Origin: CAYRFU01 sp964423525
GTDB lineage: Bacteria; Vulcanimicrobiota; Xenobia; Xenobiales; JADMJV01
DNA length: 53,938 bases
Direction of reading: 5' to 3'
Assembly: GCA_964423525.1 (NCBI GenBank)
Contig: CAYRFU010000005.1
Span: 1 to 53,938, forward strand
The notes below the pieces were generated by a model that was given only the letters and a program-made list of their open reading frames with translations, did no database searches and was not told the DNA's origin. A program made the position numbers and the translations under genes. Position 1 is the stretch's first letter; the number at the start of each line of letters is the position of its first letter. Below are positions 7,705 to 16,503 of the stretch, piece after piece.

Positions 7705-10451
7705 GCTTCGAACTAGCCCGACCCGTCTACCTGCTGCTTCTGCTGGCTATCGTGCCCATGGTGGTTGCTTCGCTCAAAAGTCGAGTCGATCTCAGACCCT
7801 GGCGTCTGTGGGGAGCCACCGTTCTACGAATCTTCGGGGTGGTCTGCCTGGTCCTAGCCCTGGCTGGCCTGAAAAAGACCCTCCCAGCCGATCGGCTCAC
7901 CGTCCTTTTCCTGGTCGACCGCTCGCTCTCGGTGGGAGACAGAAGTCTGTCCTTCGCCGAGGACTACGTGGAGCAAGCCCGCCAGAGCTTGGCCGCCAAA
8001 GACCGCTTCGGAGTTCTGCTCTTCGGCCGCGAAACAGCTCTCGAGCTTGGACCCGGAAGTCATCCTTCGGTAGGTCGCTTTACCACTCAAGTCGACCGCC
8101 AGGGAAGTGACCTGGCCACCGCCATTCAGTATGCCTGCGCCAACTTTCCAGCCGATTCAGCCCGCCGTATTGTCTTGCTCTCTGACGGCAACGAAACGGT
8201 AGGACGGGCCGAGACCCAGGCTCAACTGGCAGCCGAACTAGGAGTGGAGGTGTGGACCGTTCCCCTGCCCACTCCGCGAGGCCAAGAGTATCTGGTCGAG
8301 TCGGTGACCGTTCCCGGTCGACCCGCCGTCGATTCTCCCTTTGATGTGAAAGTGGTGGTGGGCGCTTCGACCCCGGGCCGGGGCTGGTTGACGGTGACCA
8401 AAAACGGCCGAGCCGTGGCTCGCCAGCAAGTCGAGTTTCAAGCGGGCCGCAACGTCTTTCTGGTTCCCCAACGAAGCGACCAGGCGGGGGTCTCGATCTA
8501 TCAAGCCCGGCTTGAAGTCGAGGCCGATACCAATGCCGCCAATAATCGCGCCGAAGGGGTAGCGGTCGTGGCCGGTCCGCGCCAACTTCTCTATGTGGCC
8601 GGCAAAGAGAGCGGACCCCTTCCCGAACTGCTTCGCCAAAGTGGACTGACCGTCACCACCATCCGCCCTGCTCAACTGCCCACCGATCTGCCCAGTTGGC
8701 AAGCTTACCAGGCGGTCGTGTTCGACAATGTGTCGGCCTTTGAGGTTTCCCCGCGCCAGCTGGAGTGGGTCCAGGCCCTCACCCGAGAACTCGGAATGGG
8801 TTTCGCCATGCTCGGAGGCGACGACACCTTTGGGGTCGGCGGCTTTATCGGCACGCCTCTGGAGCGGGTCTTACCAGTTGAACTCGACATCCGGCGCAAG
8901 AAAAAGCTATCGCTGGTTGCCCTGGCTATGGCTATCGATAAAAGCGGAAGTATGAGTGCTGGAGAGGGAGGGATTCAGAACATCGCTCTGGCCCGGGAAG
9001 GCGCTATCGCGGCGGCCTCCTTCTTGACGGAGTATGATTCTGTGGGCGTGATCGGTTTTGACTCGGCCGCCAAATGGGTGGTGCCCATGCAGAAGGCCTC
9101 TGATAAGAAAACGATCGCTAGAAGAATCGGCACTTTGCGAGCGGGAGGGGGCACGGACCTCTACCCCGCTTTCCGGCGAGCTCTCACTGCCCTCTCTCAG
9201 ACCGAAGCCCCGGTCAAGCACCTCATCATCCTGTCTGATGGGGCTGTCGCGCCGGCCGACTATGACCGTCTCCTGAAGCGAGCCCAAGATTTGAAGGTCA
9301 CGGTCTCGACCGTAGCAGTGGGCAGCGGGGCGGACACCATTTTTCTCAAGAAGCTAGCCGAGCAAGGCAACGGTCGCGCCTACTATACCGACTCGGGCAG
9401 AACCCTTCCCCGCATTTTTACAAGAGACACGGTGATCGCCGCTCGGGCCGCCTTTTCGGAGAAGCCGTTCCTGGCCAAGCAAGTGGATCAACACCCCATT
9501 CTCGACGGCCTTGACCTGAGTTCGGCCCCTCCTTTGCTCGGTTACAATTTGACTACCGAAAAGGCGGCTCCAGCTCAAGCTTTAATCGTGGGTCCGGGCG
9601 ACGACCCGGTGCTGGCGGTGGGCCGTCATGGACTGGGCAAAACCTTGGCCTGGACCAGCGACAACGGGAGCCGATGGGCCCTGGGATGGAAGGAGTGGCC
9701 TCCCTTCTCGAATCTGATGGTGGGGGCTGTTCGCTATCTGTTACCCGACGCAGAATCGGGGGGCCTGAAGGCTTCACTGGAGGAAGGCCAAGAGCAACAA
9801 GTGCTGGTCGAAGCCGAGGTGGCCGGGCTGGCCCAGGGAGCTCTGCAAGCCAGCTTGATCCGGCCTGACGGGTCGATTGAAAAGGTCGCCATCGACCAGA
9901 CCAACCCCACTCGCTTTGAAGGCTCTTTTCGACCCGACCAGCCCGGCAACTACATCTTGTATCTCAGCCACCCTGAAACGGGTGCCACCCTGACTCGAAC
10001 CTGGACTCTGCCCTATTCCAGGGAACATCGTCGGTTGGGCTCTGATCGCAATCGTCTGATGGCGATCGCCAAAGCCGGCCAGGGCCGATTCGACCCCCAG
10101 CCTCAAGAAATTGGTGCTTCTCCCTTGGAGCCGACCAAGCTGGCCCGCCCGATTTGGCCAACGCTCGTCATTCTGGCCCTCCTGGCCCTTCCCCTTGAGG
10201 TGGCCCTGCGACGGGTCTTTCTGCCTGGGCGCAAGAAAGCCGCCCCCACTGCTCCCAAGAGCCCTCAGGCTGCCGAGACCGTGGCCCACCTAAAGGCGCT
10301 CAAGAAGGCGACCGCAAGTGCGCCGGTGCGGCGACTTCCCAAGCTCGAACCCAAAGCGCCAGAGGAATCGCCCTCCCCCCCTAGACCCGAAAGCGAACCC
10401 GCCAGCTCGCTCGAAAGACTCAAGAAGGCCAAGAAACGGGCTCATGACTGA
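7701..10451 (+). CDS. Large membrane protein with two vWA domains and a GATase-like domain
   Basis: The best start is TTG 7701: it overlaps the previous stop (TTGA) and has GGGAGGG just upstream, giving 916 residues; the longer in-frame reading from 7623 would sit inside the preceding gene. Two N-terminal helices are followed by vWA domain 1 (LVDRSLSVGD near 71-80). An Ig-like stretch and a glutamine-amidotransferase-like region (LLYVAGKESG, later MLGGDDTFGVGG) come next. vWA domain 2 has the MIDAS motif DKSGSMS starting at Asp413. The GATase-like part then resumes, followed by a C-terminal helix and a lysine-rich cytoplasmic tail. It closes the MoxR operon. Confidence 0.88.
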   Translation: MSFELARPVYLLLLLAIVPMVVASLKSRVDLRPWRLWGATVLRIFGVVCLVLALAGLKKTLPADRLTVLFLVDRSLSVGDRSLSFAEDYVEQARQSLAAKDRFGVLLFGRETALELGPGSHPSVGRFTTQVDRQGSDLATAIQYACANFPADSARRIVLLSDGNETVGRAETQAQLAAELGVEVWTVPLPTPRGQEYLVESVTVPGRPAVDSPFDVKVVVGASTPGRGWLTVTKNGRAVARQQVEFQAGRNVFLVPQRSDQAGVSIYQARLEVEADTNAANNRAEGVAVVAGPRQLLYVAGKESGPLPELLRQSGLTVTTIRPAQLPTDLPSWQAYQAVVFDNVSAFEVSPRQLEWVQALTRELGMGFAMLGGDDTFGVGGFIGTPLERVLPVELDIRRKKKLSLVALAMAIDKSGSMSAGEGGIQNIALAREGAIAAASFLTEYDSVGVIGFDSAAKWVVPMQKASDKKTIARRIGTLRAGGGTDLYPAFRRALTALSQTEAPVKHLIILSDGAVAPADYDRLLKRAQDLKVTVSTVAVGSGADTIFLKKLAEQGNGRAYYTDSGRTLPRIFTRDTVIAARAAFSEKPFLAKQVDQHPILDGLDLSSAPPLLGYNLTTEKAAPAQALIVGPGDDPVLAVGRHGLGKTLAWTSDNGSRWALGWKEWPPFSNLMVGAVRYLLPDAESGGLKASLEEGQEQQVLVEAEVAGLAQGALQASLIRPDGSIEKVAIDQTNPTRFEGSFRPDQPGNYILYLSHPETGATLTRTWTLPYSREHRRLGSDRNRLMAIAKAGQGRFDPQPQEIGASPLEPTKLARPIWPTLVILALLALPLEVALRRVFLPGRKKAAPTAPKSPQAAETVAHLKALKKATASAPVRRLPKLEPKAPEESPSPPRPESEPASSLERLKKAKKRAHD

Positions 10452-10460
10452 TTCAGATCA

Positions 10461-10489
10461 TTGCGGAACCGGGACTCGGGGTTTATGCT
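10461..10489 (+). promoter_or_regulatory. Candidate sigma-70-type promoter for the 25-residue ORF
   Basis: TTGCGG at 10461-10466 and TATGCT at 10484-10489 are separated by 17 nt. The predicted start of transcription near 10496 lies about 15 nt before the ATG at 10511. Each hexamer differs from consensus, so this is only a candidate. Confidence 0.4.
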
Positions 10490-10510
10490 GGAATTAGCGA
10501 GGAGGTGCCC

Positions 10511-10588
10511 ATGTTCAGCTTCCGTCTTTTGTTGCGCTTTGGTCTCGTTATGCTGGCCCTAGTTCTCATGGCTAGCGCGGCAGCCTAA
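10511..10588 (+). CDS. Small hydrophobic peptide, 25 residues
   Basis: ATG 10511 to TAA 10586 encodes a 25-residue peptide of the form MFSFRLLLRF... that ends in an Ala-rich tail. One basic N-terminal part plus a single hydrophobic stretch would suit a small membrane peptide or a bare signal-like peptide. The strongest support is an almost ideal Shine-Dalgarno sequence (GAGGAGGTG) 4 nt upstream and a plausible promoter. It follows the MoxR operon by 59 nt and precedes a hairpin at 10623-10654. No homology is known to me. Confidence 0.5.
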   Translation: MFSFRLLLRFGLVMLALVLMASAAA

Positions 10589-10622
10589 CCCGTGCCAGTT
10601 TTTTGGGGGGGGCATCCGCCAC

Positions 10623-10654
10623 GGCGAGCAGGCCGGGAATTCGGCAGGCTCGCC
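10623..10654. terminator. Stem-loop between convergent genes
   Basis: GGCGAGC (10623-10629) pairs with GCTCGCC (10648-10654), with a small AG/AG internal loop and an inner GCC/GGC stem. It sits 5 nt beyond the stop of the minus-strand methyltransferase and downstream of the 25-residue ORF. No U-tract is obvious on either strand, so termination is inferred from position and structure. Confidence 0.4.
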
Positions 10655-10659
10655 CTCTC

Positions 10660-11454
10660 TCACTTGCCTTTTTGAAAAAGAGCTTGGCGAGCCTGGTAAT
10701 CGATCACCCCGTCAGGTCGCTCGGCCAGAGCTAAAATCTCGGCTGCAATAGACTCAAAATCCCCTTGGAAATGACCCTGCTGCTGAACTGTCGAGAGGGC
10801 GCTCCGGAAAAGGTCGGCCCAGAAACCAGCCGCCCGCCGACGCGACTGCTGACTTTCTAGCCGCCCGTCCAGACAAGGCGCGAAGGCCCGGTAAGTGAGA
10901 AGCTTCCAACCCTGGCAACGCCCGAGATAAGGGAGCTTGACTCCCACCTCGGGATCTCCACCCAAGTCTCTCTGAGAGCGATTGTATGCTCGCCAATAAG
11001 CCATCGCTTGGGAGCATTCCGGATAGAAGAAGAGAGAGCTATTGTGAACCTCCGACAAAATGACATGTCCCCCTGGTCGAAGCACCCGATCGATTTCTTG
11101 GAGAACCTTAGCAGGTTCGCTCAGATGCTCGAGGACGAAGTAGGTTAGCACCAGATCAAAGGAGGCTGTTTCCAGAGGCATTTCCTCGGCCTGGCCTTGG
11201 ACCAATTGGACCCCCTCTACAGCCCGGGAGGCTACCGAGAGCTGCTCAGAGGAACGGTCAAGTCCGGTCAACCGAGCCTCAGGAAACCGTTCTTTGAGAA
11301 AACGCAACTGGGCGCCGACGCCACAACCCACCTCCAGGACCCTTCTAGGAGAGGGTAGGACTTCCCATCCATCATAGAGCCACGGCTGGAGAATCTCGGC
11401 CTGGGCCACTAGTCTGGCTTGTTCGCTCGGATGATAGGTGTGGATATAGCTCAC
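10660..11454 (-). CDS. Class I SAM-dependent methyltransferase
   Basis: A 264-residue methyltransferase of the UbiE/Methyltransf_11 type. SAM-binding motif I VLEVGCGVGAQ is near residue 40, the acidic motif II ends TGLDRS, and the later motifs SFDLVLTYFVLEHL and RVLRPGGHVILSE are clear. The C-terminal third, probably defining the acceptor substrate, is not recognisable. It stands alone on the minus strand. The substrate cannot be told from sequence or context. Confidence 0.88.
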   Translation of the reverse strand: MSYIHTYHPSEQARLVAQAEILQPWLYDGWEVLPSPRRVLEVGCGVGAQLRFLKERFPEARLTGLDRSSEQLSVASRAVEGVQLVQGQAEEMPLETASFDLVLTYFVLEHLSEPAKVLQEIDRVLRPGGHVILSEVHNSSLFFYPECSQAMAYWRAYNRSQRDLGGDPEVGVKLPYLGRCQGWKLLTYRAFAPCLDGRLESQQSRRRAAGFWADLFRSALSTVQQQGHFQGDFESIAAEILALAERPDGVIDYQARQALFQKGK

Positions 11455-11691
11455 CAGGTGAGCGATTTCCGCTTAGCCAACCCGTCTCCCTTTCCGGGTA
11501 TCACCAGCTTTGGCCATCTGGCCAAAAAGAGGCGTTCAGGCCAAGAATTCTCGGGACAAGGACAGGAGCGAACATTCTTTCAAAATAATTTCAGCCTACA
11601 AGACTATAAAGTTGGTGGGGGGCTCAACCACCCATTGAACGACGCACAACGACGACCGCCCCGGCGGTGCTAAGAAAAGGAAGATTTGAAA

Positions 11692-12114
11692 ATGTACATC
11701 CGACTCGAAAAGGTCACGGAGAAGACTTTTCAGCGGGTCAAAGCCTTCGCTGTCAAAAATCAGGAGCGCTTCAGTCAGCTCTCAAACGGTGTCGAGAATC
11801 TGAGCAAGGCCGGCTTCGTCATGGTGCGAGGCGCCACCCAGGTGCGCGGATTGACGGGTCACGACTCCCAGGTTACAGAGTTCACTTACGAGCCCAACAG
11901 TTTTTTCATCAAGATTCAGGAAACCGACAAGAACAGCAACGCTGATGCCAGCTTCGAGACCAAGCTATGGAGAAACTCGGCCAGCCCTGGCGAGCTTCAT
12001 CTGACCCAAAACTACCGGGGTCCGGCTGGCGTCTACGAGCGTGAATATGTCTTGAAGACCGACGGCACCATAGCCGAAGTCGACCAGAAAGTGGTGCTGG
12101 GCGCCGCTCGCTAG
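11692..12114 (+). CDS. Hypothetical protein, 140 residues
   Basis: I choose ATG 11692, with AAGGAAG about 8 nt upstream, over the in-frame TTG two codons earlier. The protein is soluble, without signal peptide or membrane helix. The first 45 residues look helical and the rest is beta-rich and polar. I do not recognise the family. It has its own upstream gap of 237 nt, in which I see only a weak A/T-rich promoter-like patch near 11575-11610. A strong terminator follows it at 12144-12172. Confidence 0.7.
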   Translation: MYIRLEKVTEKTFQRVKAFAVKNQERFSQLSNGVENLSKAGFVMVRGATQVRGLTGHDSQVTEFTYEPNSFFIKIQETDKNSNADASFETKLWRNSASPGELHLTQNYRGPAGVYEREYVLKTDGTIAEVDQKVVLGAAR

Positions 12115-12143
12115 CTTCCTAAAGGAAGTTTTGGCTTACCGGT

Positions 12144-12180
12144 CGACGAGCTGGCTTAAAGCCAGCTCGTCGCTCTTTTA
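12144..12180. terminator. Strong bidirectional terminator
   Basis: A perfect 13-bp stem, CGACGAGCTGGCT (12144-12156) with AGCCAGCTCGTCG (12160-12172), has a 3-nt loop and is followed on the plus strand by CTCTTTTA. It lies between two convergent genes, ending the plus gene at 12114 and probably also the minus gene whose stop is at 12178. Confidence 0.85.
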
Positions 12181-12615
12181 GTTCTTGTGGGGCAGTTTCG
12201 AGTTGTCGACCATCATCCAGTGGATGTTGTCAACTCCTGGTGAGACATCAACAAAGTAAGTCGCGTTAGGATACATCGTGTTGCCGCCTTGGAAACTGAA
12301 CATTCCCTCTCCGAGGCTTTCATAGTCTCGCACGATGTTCGCTTGAAAGCTGTAGATGAAGGCGTTGCCAAAGGCATCAAGGGCGGGCTGAGCCTCGGCT
12401 TTGAGCTGTTCAGGCGATTCCTTGGACGCACCAGCGATAACCTTGGCTACTCGTTCGAAATTGATCTCGACTTCGTCGTGAGCCTCGGTTCTGATCTCTT
12501 GGCCGGCGCCGGTTTCCGCTAGTTCTTTGACGCGACTCACCAGGTTCGAGGAAGCCTGGCCTGTGGGGACGAGCTGATTGGCGATGACCTGAGCGAATTC
12601 TTGACGAATCTGCAT
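12178..12615 (-). CDS. Hypothetical protein, 145 residues
   Basis: A soluble protein with a helical, charged first half (residues 1-90) and an aromatic, beta-rich end containing WMMVDNSKLPH. There is no signal peptide, metal motif or known catalytic signature, and I do not recognise it. A purine-rich stretch with GAGGAGACCCAGAGAG precedes the start. It is convergent with the 140-residue orphan, and the two share the terminator between them. Confidence 0.65.
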   Translation of the reverse strand: MQIRQEFAQVIANQLVPTGQASSNLVSRVKELAETGAGQEIRTEAHDEVEINFERVAKVIAGASKESPEQLKAEAQPALDAFGNAFIYSFQANIVRDYESLGEGMFSFQGGNTMYPNATYFVDVSPGVDNIHWMMVDNSKLPHKN

Positions 12616-12734
12616 CTCTCTGGGTCTCCTCTCGATGATTGACCCCGAGACTAGAAAGTCAGGCTTAAGATAGCCTTAAAGACTCAGAACTTGTCGTAGA
12701 CATGGGCGGGACTCAGGAACGGCACCGCCAGCAG

Positions 12735-13409
12735 CTAGAGCCCGGAGCGGGCTTCTCTGTCGGCCACCACCACCGTCTGATGGGCGCTGACTTGGGCCGA
12801 GGGAAGCCGACCGGCCATCACCTCGGCCAAAGCTTCAGCCTTGCCGGAGCCCGAAACCAGGAAGAGAATCTCTTTGGCTCGTCGGAAGGCTGGATAAGTC
12901 AACGTTAGGCGCCAGGAGTTCAACTTTTCCACCCAGTTGGCGACGGCCAGTTGGTCCCGTTCTCGCAAAGCCTCGGTGTTCGGGAAAAGAGAGGCAGTAT
13001 GGCCGTCATCTCCGAGTCCCAAAAGCACAAGGTCGAAGGTCGGTCCCTCTCCGAAACGTTCTTTTAGCCTCTGGTTGTAAGCTTCGGCGCTCGCCTCGGC
13101 ACTGTTCAGATAGGGCCAGGGGTGAACCTCGCCATCCTTCAAACTGTCGAGCAGCGTCTCCCGGGCCATGCGGTAGTTGCTGTCGGAATGTTGGTGAGGG
13201 ACGTAGCGCTCGTCTCCAAACCAGAACTCGAAGCGAGACCAGGGTAGCTCGGTCAGGCTCATCAACCGATAAAGATGGCGGGGCGTGCTGCCACCGGCCA
13301 GAGCCAGAGAAAAGCGTTCTCCACTCTGCTCGGCGCGCTCGCGAATACGACTGAGAGCGTAGCGAGAAATCTCTTCCAGGTCGTTGGCCCGGTGTAGTTT
13401 GAAGGTCAT
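12735..13409 (-). CDS. pgl: 6-phosphogluconolactonase
   Basis: A 224-residue protein of the DevB/SOL family, which hydrolyses 6-phosphogluconolactone to 6-phosphogluconate in the oxidative pentose phosphate pathway. Family motifs seen are LALAGGSTPRHLY (about 34-46), the segment FWFGDERYVPH with the conserved Asp-Glu-Arg, and LLGLGDDGHTASLFP with the GDDGH core. Length is normal for the family. It stands alone, divergent from the secreted orphan starting at 13527; no zwf or gnd is adjacent in this window. Confidence 0.95.
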   Translation of the reverse strand: MTFKLHRANDLEEISRYALSRIRERAEQSGERFSLALAGGSTPRHLYRLMSLTELPWSRFEFWFGDERYVPHQHSDSNYRMARETLLDSLKDGEVHPWPYLNSAEASAEAYNQRLKERFGEGPTFDLVLLGLGDDGHTASLFPNTEALRERDQLAVANWVEKLNSWRLTLTYPAFRRAKEILFLVSGSGKAEALAEVMAGRLPSAQVSAHQTVVVADREARSGL

Positions 13410-13467
13410 AGCCGCGGATTCGGACGGGTTGGATCGGGATCCTCCGCGACGGAATGTTCACATCCTG

Positions 13468-13496
13468 TTCAAGAGAGTTTCAGGCTCAGGTAATAA
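13468..13496 (+). promoter_or_regulatory. Candidate promoter for the 315-residue exported protein
   Basis: TTCAAG at 13468-13473 and TAATAA at 13491-13496 are spaced by 17 nt. Predicted transcription start is near 13503, and GGAGG at 13518-13522 precedes ATG 13527. Confidence 0.5.
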
Positions 13497-13526
13497 GATG
13501 CGTGAAAGTTTTAACCCGGAGGTCTC

Positions 13527-14474
13527 ATGCTAAGCATCGCGCCCCATATCAGGAAGGCCGCCTCCAACCCCGGCTCAATGAAAACACAGGCTCCCCCCAA
13601 AACGGGGCCCACGCAAACGCTCACCCCGGTCGATCAGATCGATCTGGCCGTCTCCCAGCAGGCAGAGGCAAGTGCCCGCACCAGTGTCAACTGGATGGCC
13701 GCGGCTGCTGGCGCTTTCGCGTTGCTGGCTGCCGCCGTTCCAGCTTCCGCCCAGATCGGTCCAGGCCTGAGCCTGGGAGTGGAGGACTCGGTATCCCTCA
13801 ACCTCGACTCTCCTGTGGCCGAGGGGCAATTCAAAATGATGCGTTACGAGTCTGAAATCGGGCCCCTAGACAACGTTCGAGCCAAGACCATCAAGCAGAC
13901 CTATCGGCAGCTAGTCGACCTGGCTGAGCGAGCAACGGAACAGTTCCAAGACCAGGTCGAGGAACTCACCGAGTTCCGGACCCAAGCCGAGGAGTCTCCC
14001 AACGGAATGTTTATTGAGGGTGCCTATGTGCTGGTCCGCCAACACGGGGACGAGTCCCACACCACAGTGCAGGAAGGCCAGTCCATCCGTACTCTGATCG
14101 AATCGGAAGACTCCACCACGGTTTTATTGAGTCAGGGGCAGAGCATGACCTTCTACCGTAGTGACGGCCTCTTTCAGGAGGCTGGTGACTTTGTGATGAA
14201 CGTGGGCGGAGAGTCCCTGGTCCTGAACCAGACCCGTCCCACCTTTCTTCAAAGACTGCCGGGAGCGACCGGTCAGCTGGAAACGTTTGAAGCTCCCGAG
14301 TATGGGATCACGCTCTATCCTGACCCCGATTTTTCCTATCAGGCAATCGGTCCCGACAGCCAGATGGAGGTCACCGTTCGCATCGACGGAAGCACGAAAG
14401 TGGTCGCCGACGGCGTCACGACCATCGAGCCGGGAGCCGAACTGACCATCCAACCGTTCCCTCTGATTCCCTAA
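13527..14474 (+). CDS. Orphan exported protein with N-terminal extension
   Basis: A 315-residue protein, start ATG 13527 with GGAGG 4 nt upstream. Residues 1-55 are polar and low in complexity. A single hydrophobic segment (about 56-72) and an AxA-type end (ASA before Gln76) follow, so the signal-like sequence begins unusually far from the start. The mature part has a helical stretch (about 110-155) and then beta-rich repeats of the kind seen in FecR-like or cupin-like surface proteins (GQSIRTLIESEDSTTVLLSQG), but I cannot assign a family. The extension resembles that of the lipoprotein at 18425-20281. Confidence 0.75.
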   Translation: MLSIAPHIRKAASNPGSMKTQAPPKTGPTQTLTPVDQIDLAVSQQAEASARTSVNWMAAAAGAFALLAAAVPASAQIGPGLSLGVEDSVSLNLDSPVAEGQFKMMRYESEIGPLDNVRAKTIKQTYRQLVDLAERATEQFQDQVEELTEFRTQAEESPNGMFIEGAYVLVRQHGDESHTTVQEGQSIRTLIESEDSTTVLLSQGQSMTFYRSDGLFQEAGDFVMNVGGESLVLNQTRPTFLQRLPGATGQLETFEAPEYGITLYPDPDFSYQAIGPDSQMEVTVRIDGSTKVVADGVTTIEPGAELTIQPFPLIP

Positions 14475-14495
14475 AACTGAAGGTCGGATACGAAC

Positions 14496-15406
14496 CTACC
14501 AGAGAAGAGCGATGACGGCCGCCTCCACCAGGGGCACGGCCACCAGAAAAATTCCGATCAAACCAGCTAGGACGGGATGGTTGTCGATAAATCGAGCCAG
14601 CCGATGAGTCCCCTTCTTGAGACCGGTTGTCATACAGACGACCGGAGACTCGCCGTCTATGTAGTCCTGCAACGCCTGCTCAAGGTCGGCTACGGTCGAG
14701 TAGCGGTCGGCGGGGTCTTTGCTCAAAGCTCTATTGACGATGTTGGCCACCTCCCGGGGGACCCGGCCCTGAGAAGTGCGAACGAAGCTATCGGGCGACT
14801 CTGGAGTGCGGTTTAGAACAGCCGAGGCGACCTGGCTGAAGGTCTCGCCTTGAAACGGCGGCCGCAGAGCGAAAAACGCGTAAAGGGTGGCTCCCAAAGA
14901 ATAGACTTCGGTGGCGGTTGGCCTCGCCGGCCAGAGACTCGGGAGCTGCGAAGGCGACTGTACCCATAAAAGTCGTATCTCCCTCCTCTTCAGCCTTCTC
15001 AGCCATCCCCCAGTCAACCACAAAGACTTCCCCAAAGGGGCCGATCATGATGTTGGCCGGTTTCAGATCCCGATGGAGAACGCCACGAGAGTGAGCATAG
15101 GACACGGCTCGGCAGACTTCTAAAAAGAGTTGCGCCCGACGCAAGAAACTGAACTGGCGGTAAAGTAGGGGAGCTTCTGAGCGTCGGTGCCGAGGTGGTG
15201 AACGGGCACGATATTGGGGTGATCTAGCTGTCCATTGTGGCGAGCTTCAGCTAAGAATCGCTCGACCAGCTCGGGGTCTTGGGCCAGTTCCGGAAGGATA
15301 GTCTTGAAAGTCACGTCCCGCTCCAACACCTGGTCACGGGCCCGAACCACTTTTCCCGTGCCCCCAATGCCCAATTTATCGTTGAGGGAATACTTTTGCT
15401 CCGTAC
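14496..15406 (-). pseudogene. Decayed Ser/Thr protein kinase
   Basis: Three minus-strand frames together spell one PknB-like kinase. The first (to about 15120) has the Gly-rich loop LGIGGTGKVV, the lysine in VTFKTI and HPNIVPVHHLG. The second (about 15144-14900) has HSRGVLHRDLKPANIM, DWG in place of DFG, and the APE motif. The third (about 14930-14496) has TEVYSLGATLYAFF, the C-lobe and a final membrane helix. The joins fall where about 25-30 residues (after PYFT) and about 7 residues (after APESLAGEA) are missing compared with intact kinases. Two separate out-of-frame deletions make simple sequencing error unlikely. The 5' end runs into the dipeptidase gene, so the original start is lost or overlapped it. 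Confidence 0.85.
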
Positions 15407-16444
15407 TTACTTCAATGTCGCGAGACCGGCTTGAGTTCCTGGAAGGATCTCTCGCAGCACCCGAAACCAGTTGCCTCCCAGCACTTTGGCGATCGAGGTT
15501 TCGTCCCATCCCGCTTCCAGGCAGCGGTCCACAAGGTGGACAACCTGGGGCGGACTCCCCAGGTCGGTGGGCAGATTGCGAACTCCGTCGAAGTCCGACC
15601 CTAGCGCCACGTGATCGATCCCCATCACCTCAACAGCGTGTTCGAGATGGCGAAAAACGTGATGACTGGTGACCTCTTCGCTGTGCCCTTCGCCAGCTAA
15701 AAAGTCGGGAACGTAGGTGATGCCGGCGACTCCACCTACCTGGGCCAACTGGCGCAGTTGGTCGTCGGTCATGTTTCGTTCGATGTCGACGAGATGGCCG
15801 CAACAGCAGTGGGTATTGACAAAAGGCCGCTGGGCGACCTCGAGAAGGTCGTAAAAGCCCTGCCTTGAGAGATGGGCAACGTCGACCAACACGCCTAACT
15901 CTTCCATTCGCCGCACCACCTCCCGGCCGAAGTCGGTCAGCCCGTAACGGTTCCCGTCGGGTGGCTTGCATCCCCCCGCCACGGCGTTGTTATGGTTGTG
16001 AGTCAGACCCACGCTGCGCACTCCGAAGCGAAAGAAGATCTCAAGCACGTCAAGGTCGGAGATCAGCGGCGACGCACCTTCCAGAGTCATCAAAAAGTGG
16101 GAGCGGCCATCGTGCCCGAGGCGCTCTAAGCTCTCTTTAGTGGTGACCAGGCCCAACTCTCCGGAGAGGGCCTCCGAGATGCGATGGGCCACCTGAAGGA
16201 TCCAGAGAGCCGTCACCGTCCCCTGATGGCGCGGGATTTCCTGGGGGATGAAGACAGCCATGAACTGCAGGTTGACGCACCCCTGGCGAAGTCGCTCGTA
16301 GTCGATGTGGAAATGGCTGACGTGCTCGCCGCTGATAAAGTTCCCCCCGCTAAAAGCGACTCTAGCGACTGTGTCCGCGTGACCATCGCAGACGAAATGC
16401 TTTTCAAGCAATTGGCGGGAATCCATGAATTGAAATTTATTCAA
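15407..16444 (-). CDS. Membrane dipeptidase, peptidase family M19
   Basis: A 345-residue M19 (renal dipeptidase-like) zinc peptidase. The metal site HxD is in DGHADT (His22, Asp24), the bridging glutamate in MTLEGAS is Glu122, and later histidines lie in NTHCCCGH. The active-site neighbourhood GVRSVGLTHNHNN and the C-terminal GSDFDGV are typical. The TTG start at 16444 has GGAG 10 nt upstream; an ATG at 16426 lacks a ribosome-binding site and would remove six residues. No signal peptide is seen, as in many bacterial members. It likely cleaves dipeptides. Confidence 0.93.
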   Translation of the reverse strand: MNKFQFMDSRQLLEKHFVCDGHADTVARVAFSGGNFISGEHVSHFHIDYERLRQGCVNLQFMAVFIPQEIPRHQGTVTALWILQVAHRISEALSGELGLVTTKESLERLGHDGRSHFLMTLEGASPLISDLDVLEIFFRFGVRSVGLTHNHNNAVAGGCKPPDGNRYGLTDFGREVVRRMEELGVLVDVAHLSRQGFYDLLEVAQRPFVNTHCCCGHLVDIERNMTDDQLRQLAQVGGVAGITYVPDFLAGEGHSEEVTSHHVFRHLEHAVEVMGIDHVALGSDFDGVRNLPTDLGSPPQVVHLVDRCLEAGWDETSIAKVLGGNWFRVLREILPGTQAGLATLK

Positions 16445-16503
16445 GAGAACTAGACTCCATCCTGCCTACCAGGAGGCTAGTCAAAAACCAGAAAGACCAC
16501 CGG

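Noticed and set aside
10600..10620. T6/G8 run as a terminator after the 25-residue ORF
   Set aside because: No stem precedes the T run; the hairpin at 10623-10654 is a better candidate.
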